A stretch of DNA of 10,034 nucleotides, from the NCBI GenBank assembly GCA_902797925.1, contig CADBUT010000064.1, forward strand, positions 1-10,034, given 5' to 3'. This stretch comes from an uncultured Spirochaetaceae bacterium (GTDB lineage: Bacteria; Spirochaetota; Spirochaetia; Treponematales; Treponemataceae). The notes beneath the pieces were generated by a model. The model made no database searches, had not been told where the DNA came from, and worked only from the letters and a program-made list of their open reading frames with translations. Of the stretch, positions 1-6,411 are shown in pieces. The translations under genes and the position numbers were made by a program. Position 1 is the first letter of the stretch; each line of letters begins with the position of its first letter.

Positions 1-777
1 GTCACCTTCATCACTTTCTTCCGGCAGGGGTTTTCTTCCGATTAAGTATGTGGTTGTCTGCGTATAATATCCGACACGCGGTCTGTAACCGAAAGACGGG
101 TTAAAAATCATCTCGTCTTTTGGATAATAGAAAAACGGCAGATAAAGCACAGGAACACGCCCTACATAAAGCAGTGCGTTAAAAAACGCAAATTCAGTAC
201 CAGGCAGAAGCCACATTCTGCTTGAACGCAGCTGCCAGTGCGGATTTTCGTCATCACAGAAAGTCAGGCTGGAATTCTTGAAAACAATAGTACCGCCCTC
301 TTCTCTTGAAAAAACTTCAGAAGAAACAATCATCGTTGTTTCAGACGAAAGATTGCGTGTGTTTGACTGCTTTTGTGTCAGCTGAATTTCATCGAATACG
401 CCTTCCAATGAAGATGTATTCATTAAAAGAGAATTGCCGTTCAAGGTTCTGTTGTAATTATCACCGTTATTTTCTGTCATAATTACATTATCAGCGGCAT
501 AAAGCATGTCGCGCTCACGGTCAAAATTTACCTTATCAGCACTTATAGTAATGAGAATATTGTCTTTTTCAATTGTCAGATAAACATCGCCAGAAAAAAC
601 AATCAAATCATGGCCGTCTTCGCTTTTTTTTGATTCGGTGCGCTGCGCCTGATGCACAGTTACAACACTCGGCGCAGCATATAGAATGAACTGCACGCCT
701 AAAAAGCACAGGCTTATAAGTGAGAATCTTAGAAAAGCTTTAAAACGTTTTTTTTGCATTCCTGTTACTATCGGCAT
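1..777 (-). CDS. lptD: LptD/OstA-family outer-membrane assembly protein, N-terminal part (runs off left edge)
   Basis: My own reverse-strand translation gives an open frame of 259 codons that leaves the window without a stop. It begins MPIVTGMQKKRF, followed by a hydrophobic export segment (about residues 16-34, ending ...FILYAAPS). An OstA/LptA-like beta region follows (about 45-150, including DLIVFSGDVYLTIEKDNILI). Next comes the block YVGRVPVLYLPFFYYPKDEM and FNPSFGYRPRVGYYTQTTTY, which is characteristic of LptD at the entry to the barrel. In the family this protein inserts LPS or a related glycolipid into the outer membrane. Many treponemes lack classical LPS, so the cargo here is uncertain. 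The gene starts 24 bases after the uvrA stop and is probably co-transcribed with it. The start is ambiguous: ATG at 777 or the in-frame ATG at 759 (MQKKRFKAFLRF), and neither has a well-spaced Shine-Dalgarno. The C-terminal barrel is outside the window. Confidence 0.85.
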   Translation of the reverse strand, partial: MPIVTGMQKKRFKAFLRFSLISLCFLGVQFILYAAPSVVTVHQAQRTESKKSEDGHDLIVFSGDVYLTIEKDNILITISADKVNFDRERDMLYAADNVIMTENNGDNYNRTLNGNSLLMNTSSLEGVFDEIQLTQKQSNTRNLSSETTMIVSSEVFSREEGGTIVFKNSSLTFCDDENPHWQLRSSRMWLLPGTEFAFFNALLYVGRVPVLYLPFFYYPKDEMIFNPSFGYRPRVGYYTQTTTYLIGRKPLPEESDEGD

Positions 778-801
778 TTTCAACAACTAAAAATACTAAA
801 G

Positions 802-3675
802 CTATTCCTTGTCGCGCTGCCTTTCACGCTCAAGCTGTTCCTTGAGGAAAATTCCTGTATAAGATTTTTCGCATTCTGCAACTTGTTCAGGCGTTCCTTC
901 GGTGACGATAGTACCGCCGCCGGTACCGCCTTCAGGGCCAAGGTCAATCAAATAATCAGACTGCGCAATAACGTCGAGGTTGTGCTCAATCATTATCACG
1001 CTGTTGCCCTGGTCAACAAGCCGCTGAATCACTTCCATAAGCTGCTTCACATCGGCAAAGTGCAGGCCTGTCGTCGGCTCGTCTAAAATATAAAGCGTCT
1101 TGCCAGTTGAACGGCGCGAAAGCTCGTTAGCAAGCTTTACACGCTGTGCCTCGCCGCCGGAAAGCGTAAGCGCGCTCTGGCCGAGCTGCACGTAGCCCAA
1201 ACCGACAGAGCAAAGCGTTTCAAGCTTGCGCGCAATATGCGGAATTGAATCGAAAAATTTTGCGGCTTCTTCAATCGTCATGCTCAAGACATCAGCAATG
1301 CTCTTGCCTTTATAAAGCACTTCAAGCGTAGACTGGTTGAACCGCCTGCCGTGACAGACATCGCAAGTGATGTAGACATCAGACAAAAAGTTCATCTCAA
1401 TCGTTATCGTTCCTGCACCCTGACAGTTTTCGCATCTTCCGCCTTTTACGTTAAAGCTGAAACGCCCGGCCGTATAGCCGCGCGCCTTTGCGTCAGGCAA
1501 GCTTGCGTACAAATCTCTAATCGAGTTGAAAACGCCGACATAAGTTGCCGGGTTAGAGCGCGGCGTGCGCCCGATTGGGCTTTGGTCAATGTTGATAACC
1601 TTGTCTATGTGCTCAAGCCCTGAAATAGAACCGTAAGCCCCGACAGGCAGGTTTGAGCGCATAAGCTTGTTCGAGCAAGAAGGCCAGATTACGTCGCTTA
1701 AAAGCGTAGATTTGCCCGAGCCGGAAACGCCTGTAATGCATGTAAGCACGCCAAGCGGAATTTTGACGCTGATATTTTTCAGATTGTGCTCGGTTACGTT
1801 GTTTATCTCAAGAAAATGGCCGTTGCCCTTCCTCCGCTCAAGCGGAAGCTTCATGCGGAGCGTTCCTGCAAGATATTGGCCAGTAACGCTTTCTTTGACT
1901 TTTGCAACTTCGTCAGGCGTGCCGGCCGCAACTACCGCACCGCCGTGAACACCTGCGCCAGGCCCCAAATCTATAAGATAATCCGCCGTCCGTAGCGTCT
2001 GCTCGTCATGCTCAACCACAATCAGAGTGTTGCCCAAATCGCGAAGATAAAGCAGCGTATCAATGAGCCGCTGGTTGTCGCGCTGATGAAGCCCGATTGA
2101 TGGCTCGTCAAGGATGTACAAGACACCCACAAGGCTTGCGCCAATCTGCGTTGCAAGTCTGATGCGCTGTGCTTCTCCGCCTGAAAGCGTGGCAGCCTGA
2201 CGTTCAAGCGTCAGATAATTCAGCCCCACGTTTTTAAGGAACATCAGACGGTTCTTTATTTCTTTTTCAATCTGGGCGGCTATTTTCTTTTCGTTTTCTG
2301 TAAGCTTGAGCTTTTCAAAAAACTCGATTGAAGCATCAACAGAAAGCTGTGTAAGCTCGTAAATTGTCTTGCCGCCTACAGTTACAGCCAAAGCTTCCGG
2401 GCGGAGCCTTTTGCCGCCGCAGCTCTTGCAAGTGCAGCGGCTCATCAAAAGCTCAAGCCGCTCACGCTGAGAATCAGAAAAAGATTCAGCGTAACGGCGC
2501 TTTAATTCTGGCAGAACGCCCGGCCACGGCTGATGAAAATCAGAAACGCCCGAACCGTCCTGCCTTGTGTAGACAAAGTGAATCGGTTCAGCGTAGCCGT
2601 GCATTACCGCGTCATATTGCGCACCAGAAAGCTTTTCAAGCGGCGTGTCAAAATCAAAGCCGAGCTTTTCAGCCAAAGCCGAAAGCCTGCAATTATTCCA
2701 GTTTGAATCAACATTAAAGCCCTGAATTGCGTCTTCGTTCAGCGTCTTTGACTTATCAGGCACAATCAAATCTTCGCTGAACTCCATCTTTTCGCCGAGG
2801 CCAGTGCATTCAGGGCACGCGCCGAAAGGATTGTTGAACGAAAAAAGGCGCGGCTGAAGCTCAGGCAGAGAAACGCCACAGTCAGGGCAGCTGTTCTTTT
2901 GAGAGAAGAATGTCTCTTTTTCGGTGAATTTCTGCTTTCCGTCAGCGTCTTCGCCGGCCGGCACCTGCTGCACGGCAAGAAGAATTCCGTTTGAAGCCGC
3001 AAGCGCAGCCTCAACAGAATCAGCAAGACGCTTCCGCACATTTTCTTTTATGATGATACGGTCAATTACAAGCTCAATCGTGTGCTTTTTCTGCTTGTCA
3101 AGCTTAATCGAATCTTCAAGCTCAACCATAAGGCCGTCGATGCGGGCGCGCACATAACCGGCCTTGCGCGCATCGTCTAAAATTTTGGTGTGCTCACCTT
3201 TCTTGCCTCTGATTACAGGCGCAAGAATCTGAACGCGCGCGCCTTCGCCAAAAGACATGATTGCATCTATTATCTGGTCGGTGGTCTGCTCGTTGATTTC
3301 CTTTCCGCAGACAGGGCAATGCGGCTTGCCGATTCTTGCATAAAGCAGCCTGTAATAATCGTAGATTTCCGTCACTGTTCCGACTGTTGAGCGCGGGTTT
3401 TTGTGCGTTGTTTTCTGTTCTATTGAAATTGCGGGCGAAAGGCCTTCTATATAATCTACATCGGGCTTGTCCATGCGGCCGAGAAACTGGCGCGCATAAG
3501 CCGAAAGGCTTTCTACATAGCGGCGCTGACCTTCTGCAAAAATCGTATCAAATGCAAGCGAGCTCTTGCCCGAACCCGAAAGGCCTGAAATAACGACGAG
3601 CTTGTTGCGCGGAATTTCAACATCTATATTTTTTAAATTGTGCTCCCTGGCACCTTTAACAATGAGCTTATCCAT
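802..3675 (-). CDS. uvrA: Excinuclease ABC subunit A
   Basis: UvrA is the DNA-damage-scanning ATPase of nucleotide excision repair. It dimerises, loads UvrB at lesions and acts in the cytoplasm on DNA. The 957-residue product has normal family length and all the hallmarks. ABC module 1 has Walker A GLSGSGKSS (31-39), signature LSGGEAQR (497-504) and Walker B LYILDEP (D523, E524). Module 2 has Walker A GVSGSGKST (649-657), signature LSGGEAQR (838-845) and Walker B with D865 and E866. Zinc-type Cys pairs are C263/C266 with C287/C290, and C748/C751 with C771/C774; further CxxC motifs are at C120/C123 and around CTCKSCGGKRL (about 414-424). The start MDKLIVKGAREHNLKNI matches the usual UvrA N-terminus, so ATG at 3675 is secure although no Shine-Dalgarno precedes it (ACCCC-ATG). 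It leads a probable two-gene unit with lptD. I see no missing residue or frameshift. Confidence 0.98.
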   Translation of the reverse strand: MDKLIVKGAREHNLKNIDVEIPRNKLVVISGLSGSGKSSLAFDTIFAEGQRRYVESLSAYARQFLGRMDKPDVDYIEGLSPAISIEQKTTHKNPRSTVGTVTEIYDYYRLLYARIGKPHCPVCGKEINEQTTDQIIDAIMSFGEGARVQILAPVIRGKKGEHTKILDDARKAGYVRARIDGLMVELEDSIKLDKQKKHTIELVIDRIIIKENVRKRLADSVEAALAASNGILLAVQQVPAGEDADGKQKFTEKETFFSQKNSCPDCGVSLPELQPRLFSFNNPFGACPECTGLGEKMEFSEDLIVPDKSKTLNEDAIQGFNVDSNWNNCRLSALAEKLGFDFDTPLEKLSGAQYDAVMHGYAEPIHFVYTRQDGSGVSDFHQPWPGVLPELKRRYAESFSDSQRERLELLMSRCTCKSCGGKRLRPEALAVTVGGKTIYELTQLSVDASIEFFEKLKLTENEKKIAAQIEKEIKNRLMFLKNVGLNYLTLERQAATLSGGEAQRIRLATQIGASLVGVLYILDEPSIGLHQRDNQRLIDTLLYLRDLGNTLIVVEHDEQTLRTADYLIDLGPGAGVHGGAVVAAGTPDEVAKVKESVTGQYLAGTLRMKLPLERRKGNGHFLEINNVTEHNLKNISVKIPLGVLTCITGVSGSGKSTLLSDVIWPSCSNKLMRSNLPVGAYGSISGLEHIDKVINIDQSPIGRTPRSNPATYVGVFNSIRDLYASLPDAKARGYTAGRFSFNVKGGRCENCQGAGTITIEMNFLSDVYITCDVCHGRRFNQSTLEVLYKGKSIADVLSMTIEEAAKFFDSIPHIARKLETLCSVGLGYVQLGQSALTLSGGEAQRVKLANELSRRSTGKTLYILDEPTTGLHFADVKQLMEVIQRLVDQGNSVIMIEHNLDVIAQSDYLIDLGPEGGTGGGTIVTEGTPEQVAECEKSYTGIFLKEQLERERQRDKE

Positions 3676-3681
3676 GGGGTA

Positions 3682-3710
3682 AGTCTATTGATATATAAAA
3701 AACTTTTCAA
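3682..3710 (-). promoter_or_regulatory. Possible uvrA promoter, very close to the start codon
   Basis: On the minus strand, TTGAAA (3710-3705) is followed after 17 bases by TAGACT (3687-3682), and the uvrA ATG begins 6 bases later. If used, transcription would start at or next to the ATG, giving a leaderless message, which fits the absent Shine-Dalgarno. An alternative reading is TTGTGG, 16 bases, then TATATC, with a short leader. The first -10 matches consensus in only 4 of 6 positions, so this is a weak prediction. Confidence 0.35.
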
Positions 3711-3715
3711 GCCAC

Positions 3716-3767
3716 AAAAAAGGGAGGACACCAGCTCAGAGTCCGAAGGCCGCTGGTTTCCTCCCTT
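3716..3767 (-). terminator. Strong intrinsic terminator upstream of uvrA
   Basis: Bases 3720-3735 pair with 3752-3767 in a 16-bp stem with one C/T mismatch (3729/3758) and a 16-base loop. Read on the minus strand, the stem is followed by six T (3721-3716). The polarity means it stops transcripts coming from the 4447-5217 gene and the repeat region before they enter uvrA. On the plus strand there is no T run, so it works in one direction only. Confidence 0.75.
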
Positions 3768-3788
3768 AAACCCACCTTCCTTGGCCAC

Positions 3789-4090
3789 GGCTTAGGGGCT
3801 TTCCGCCCCTAAGAACCCCGAATTTTCTACAAAAATTGGCTTTTGCACAAAGTCTGCCGGTTTTTGCAAGCAAAAAGCGGCACTTTTCGCCGATTAACCT
3901 TTAAACGTAGATAAATCTATTGCGAAAAGAACTTTTCCGGCACCGATTAGGGGCTTGCTTCGCGCCCCTAATAACCCCCGATTAACTGTAAATAGCAGTC
4001 ATGTACATAAGCTGTCGGTTTTGCGTAAGCAAAAGCGACGCTTTTCGCCGATTAACCTCTATTCGTAGATTAAGCTGTTGCGAAAAGCTC
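3789..4090. repeat. Two tandem copies of a 155-158-bp structured repeat
   Basis: Copy A (about 3789-3943) and copy B (about 3944-4090) align along their length, with matching landmarks offset by 155 to 158 bases. Each copy carries the same three inverted repeats. Stem 1 is 3791-3799/3805-3813 in A and 3946-3954/3964-3972 in B (TTAGGGGC type, 9 bp each). Stem 2 is 3857-3880 in A and 4014-4039 in B (T-run/GC arms, each with a G/G mismatch at the same place). Stem 3 is 3883-3890/3922-3929 in A and 4040-4048/4080-4088 in B (CTTTTCGC with GCGAAAAG). Stem positions that differ between copies change in pairs. CGATTAAC is repeated as a linker. No coding potential is visible. I do not recognise the family. 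Confidence 0.8.
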
Positions 4091-4103
4091 AAGAATGAAG
4101 CAT

Positions 4104-4410
4104 ATTCTTGATGGAATGTGCCTGTTCCATGACAGAATCAACACATTCTGTCATGGAAGCACCCCATTCCTTGACGGAATCAGTCCATTCACTGACAGAA
4201 TCACCTCATTCTGTCACGGAAAACCCCCATTCCATGACAGAATCAGTCCATTCTGTCATGGAAACACCACATTCTTGATGGAATCAGTCCATTCCTTGAC
4301 AGAATTACCTCATTCTGTCAAGGAAGCACCCCGTTCCTTGACGAACTTAGTCCATTCCATGATGATTTTGGTTCATTCCATGATGAATTCACCTCATTCT
4401 TGATGAAAAT
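4104..4410. repeat. 21-bp minisatellite, 15 units, alternating complementary orientation
   Basis: Units begin with (A/G)TTC at 4104, 4124, 4145, 4166, 4187, 4208, 4229, 4250, 4271, 4291, 4312, 4333, 4354, 4375 and 4396. Twelve of the 14 spacings are 21 bases and two are 20. A unit is about 15 bases of ATTCC(A/T)TGACAGAAT, or its reverse complement ATTCTGTCA(T/A)GGAAT, plus a 6-base spacer. The spacers themselves recur (CAGTCC, CACCTC, GCACCC). Neighbouring opposite units form perfect 14-bp hairpins with 6-base loops at 4125-4158, 4230-4263 and 4292-4325, and a 12/14 match at 4188-4221. Units decay towards 4333-4410. The array starts 36 bases downstream of the stop of the gene at 4447, so it would lie in that gene's 3' untranslated region. 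Confidence 0.9.
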
Positions 4411-4446
4411 GGCGGAAAAAATCTGATGATTGCGGATAATCTTTAA

Positions 4447-5217
4447 TTAATCAGAAACATTCCATTTTTTGCGTTCGGAAGAATACCAAAAATCACTGTT
4501 AAAAATAAAAAAATCATAATATGTGAAATATATATTATAATATTGTGCAAACTCAGTTTCATCGTCTTTTACTGGATTCTGAAACTGATAAAAGACATTA
4601 AAATAGTCAACTTGCACTTTTCCATCAGCTAAATATCTAGGTTGTAGAGTTGTTGGAAAAGATGCCAAATATTCAGGAACTACATCAAACCATCTTTCTG
4701 GAAATTTTTTATAATCATTAAAATATTGTTTTATGGCATCTGCAAGCTGTCTTATATCTTCTTCAGTAATTTTATCAATCCATTCTATAGTTATTGGCGT
4801 ATAAGTATTAGCATCTGCATCAAATTTTATTCTGTCATCTTTTGAATCATAAAAATATCTTTTATATGAATCTTTATCACCTTTTTCTTTTCTGGGATCT
4901 ATATATGATATTCTGAAATAGCCAGGTCTATATTTTACAGGTTCAGGTCTATATATAAAGCTTACAGGTTTCACAAAGAAATTAAACAAACCTGTGTTCT
5001 CAATTTTTGGCAAATATTTTGGAACAAGTTCATCTAATTCCTGTGGATAAAATCCATTGTCGTTGTAATACTTTTCAAGTGCAGCTATTATCTTGTTTCC
5101 CCTGTCGATAGCCCGCCTCTCTTTTCTTGTAACACGACACCACTCATCAATTTCTTGTGCTACAGCATAAAGACTGGCAATATTTATCAATAACAACAAG
5201 AAAATAACTTTTTTCAT
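4447..5217 (-). CDS. Secreted protein of unknown function with two pseudopilin-like motifs
   Basis: I do not recognise the family. The 256-residue product starts with a clear signal peptide (KK, then VIFLLLLINIASLYAVA; likely cleavage after A20). It has no lipobox Cys, so a periplasmic or exported soluble protein is expected. Two internal segments resemble each other: ALEKYYNDNGFYPQELDELV (46-65, continuing PKYLPKI) and AIKQYFNDYKKFPERWFDVV (161-180, continuing PEYL). Both resemble the 'YxxDNGxYPxxLxxLVPxYL' part of type II pseudopilin (GspG-like) globular domains, but the N-terminal prepilin helix is absent. The C-terminal third is rich in Tyr, Phe and Asp. Start ATG at 5217 is supported by AGGGGAG six bases upstream. 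The gene is distinctly more AT-rich than uvrA, and the terminator at 5301-5333 separates it from its upstream neighbour, so it is probably monocistronic. Acquisition by transfer is possible but unproven. Confidence 0.85.
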   Translation of the reverse strand: MKKVIFLLLLINIASLYAVAQEIDEWCRVTRKERRAIDRGNKIIAALEKYYNDNGFYPQELDELVPKYLPKIENTGLFNFFVKPVSFIYRPEPVKYRPGYFRISYIDPRKEKGDKDSYKRYFYDSKDDRIKFDADANTYTPITIEWIDKITEEDIRQLADAIKQYFNDYKKFPERWFDVVPEYLASFPTTLQPRYLADGKVQVDYFNVFYQFQNPVKDDETEFAQYYNIYFTYYDFFIFNSDFWYSSERKKWNVSD

Positions 5218-5222
5218 TTTTT

Positions 5223-5282
5223 CTCCCCTATGGTTTAATTTGTTTCTGCTGAAAATATATAGATGTAATGCGAATCTGACAA
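5223..5282 (-). promoter_or_regulatory. Promoter and ribosome binding site of the 4447-5217 gene
   Basis: On the minus strand, TTGTCA (5282-5277) and TATATT (5259-5254) are 17 bases apart, each differing from the sigma-70 consensus at one position. Predicted transcription start is about 5247, giving a leader of roughly 30 bases. The Shine-Dalgarno AGGGGAG (5229-5223) lies 5-6 bases before the ATG. It sits directly downstream of the LysM gene terminator, so the gene has its own start of transcription. Confidence 0.7.
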
Positions 5283-5300
5283 GGTGCGTTGCATAAGCAT

Positions 5301-5333
5301 AAAAAAGCCCCGGACTCAGTTTGAATCCGGAGC
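5301..5333 (-). terminator. Intrinsic terminator of the LysM/LytM gene
   Basis: On the minus strand, GCTCCGGATTCA (5333-5322) pairs with TGAGTCCGGGGC (5318-5307) around a 3-base AAC loop. It is a 12-bp stem with two G-U pairs, followed by six T (5306-5301). It lies 34 bases after the stop of the LysM gene. Confidence 0.85.
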
Positions 5334-5366
5334 TTCAACAAGAAAAGGAAAGAACTGGAAAAATAC

Positions 5367-6236
5367 TTAGCCGCGCGGCGCAATGGCCGGGTCAATGGCG
5401 GAGCCGTTTTTGAAGACCATGAAATTGAGCTGCGGCTTCTGGGTTCTTGTGTCAATGCCGAGCCGGCCGATTTCTGCGCCATAATCTACTGCATCGCCTT
5501 TCTGAACGGCAAGCGAATCAAGGCCGCTGTAAACATAAACGTAATCGCTTGATTTTGGCTGAATGAACACAACCTTGCCGAAGCCGCGGTAAAGGCCGCT
5601 GAAAATTACGGTGCCGCCTCTGATGGCAGTAACAGCTTCGCCCCTGTTGCCGTTAAGCACAACGCTGTTTGTCTTGCCTTCAACATAGCACAATTCACTT
5701 GCCTTAACAGGCCAGACTGTTGAAGTATCTACACTTTTTGTCTGATATGAACGCGGATCTGTAAGCGGAACCTGAGCGGCAGGCAGCTCTGCTTTTACAG
5801 TTGCAAGGCTTGCGGCAGATGTTTTGACAGCTGAAGAGCCGGCCGGAATCTTCAGGCGCTGTCCGCTTCTCAAAGTTGCGGTCTCGCTCATATTGTTTGC
5901 GCTTCTAATGGCGGCAACTGATGTGCTGTAATTTCTTGCAATGCTGAAAAGTGTGTCGCCTGGCTGCACGAGATAATCTGTATAAGTTGTCTTTTTTTCA
6001 CTTGAAGAAGATTTTGCTGTTTTCTGCGGAATGCGGATTTTTTGACCTAATTTTACTTTTGACGCATTTGAAATATTATTTGCAGCGCAAATTTCATCAA
6101 CAGAAACTCCATATTTTCTGCTGATGCTGTACATTGTGTCGCCTTTTTCAACGACATGAACAATATCTGCTGCGAATGAGAATGATGCAATAAAAAAAAG
6201 CGACAGTGCGCAAACAAAAAGGTTTAAACGTTTCAT
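5367..6236 (-). CDS. Secreted double-LysM protein with degenerate LytM/M23 domain
   Basis: The 289-residue product has a signal peptide (MKRLNLFVCALSLFFIASFSFA, cleavage near residue 22). It has two LysM peptidoglycan-binding domains (27-70, HVVEKGDTMYSISRKYGVSV; 88-131, YLVQPGDTLFSIARNYSTSV) joined by a Ser/Lys linker, then a low-complexity linker and a C-terminal LytM/M23-type fold (about 196-285). The fold shows AVTAIRGGTVIFSGLYRGFG, the ...KGDAVDYGAEIGRLG strand and a closing PQLNFMVFKNG. In active M23 endopeptidases the metal is held by an HxxxD motif and a late HxH (HLHFE). Here the late site is QLNFM and the YAHL position reads YVYSG, so no metal site is visible. The likely role is periplasmic peptidoglycan binding, and perhaps activation of a separate amidase, as for EnvC/NlpD-type proteins. 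That role is inference. Start ATG at 6236 is fixed by the signal peptide; the Shine-Dalgarno is weak. Confidence 0.9.
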   Translation of the reverse strand: MKRLNLFVCALSLFFIASFSFAADIVHVVEKGDTMYSISRKYGVSVDEICAANNISNASKVKLGQKIRIPQKTAKSSSSEKKTTYTDYLVQPGDTLFSIARNYSTSVAAIRSANNMSETATLRSGQRLKIPAGSSAVKTSAASLATVKAELPAAQVPLTDPRSYQTKSVDTSTVWPVKASELCYVEGKTNSVVLNGNRGEAVTAIRGGTVIFSGLYRGFGKVVFIQPKSSDYVYVYSGLDSLAVQKGDAVDYGAEIGRLGIDTRTQKPQLNFMVFKNGSAIDPAIAPRG

Positions 6237-6286
6237 AACACTTGAATATCGGCAAAAACAGCGTTTTTTAGTAGTGGGCTGAAAGC

Positions 6287-6312
6287 AAAAAAACTTCTGC
6301 TTTTGAGCAAAA
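6287..6312 (-). terminator. Weak intrinsic terminator after the GGDEF/EAL gene
   Basis: On the minus strand, TTTTGCT (6312-6306) pairs with AGCAGAA (6301-6295) across a CAAA loop, with one G-U pair. One G and then seven T (6293-6287) follow. It lies about 100 bases after the stop at 6412. The stem is short and AT-rich, so efficiency may be low and some read-through into the LysM gene is possible. Confidence 0.4.
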
Positions 6313-6411
6313 CTGAAATTTTCTTACCATAAGTGTCGGTTTATTACCGGTGTTTTTTGTGCAATTATTTTGAAAGAAGCGTCTGTTAAAGCCAAGACTG
6401 ACGGCGGCATA

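Noticed and set aside
2022..2207. Minus-strand 61-codon frame inside uvrA
   Set aside because: It is a frame-shifted reading of the first ABC signature region; uvrA is intact in the main frame.
754..3593. Several plus-strand open frames opposite uvrA
   Set aside because: They are antisense shadows of a complete, well-conserved uvrA, none with a recognisable domain.
4095..4403. Plus-strand open frame of 102 codons with heptad-like repeats (FHDRI, FCHG)
   Set aside because: It is a by-product of the 21-bp repeat. Two unit spacings of 20 bases shift the repeat's frame midway (FHDRI-type to HSLTE-type), there is no Shine-Dalgarno, no signal or known domain, and the DNA-level pairing explains the pattern better.
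4104..4410. CRISPR array
   Set aside because: Spacers are only about 6 bases and recur, units alternate in orientation, and no cas gene is nearby.
5228..5482. Minus-strand 84-codon frame overlapping the LysM gene end
   Set aside because: It is an alternative frame of the LysM/LytM gene running across its terminator and the next promoter; no domain or ribosome binding site.
6331..6357. Plus-strand hairpin followed by six T (CGGT/ACCG)
   Set aside because: Only four strong pairs with the rest G-U, and no plus-strand gene ends there.
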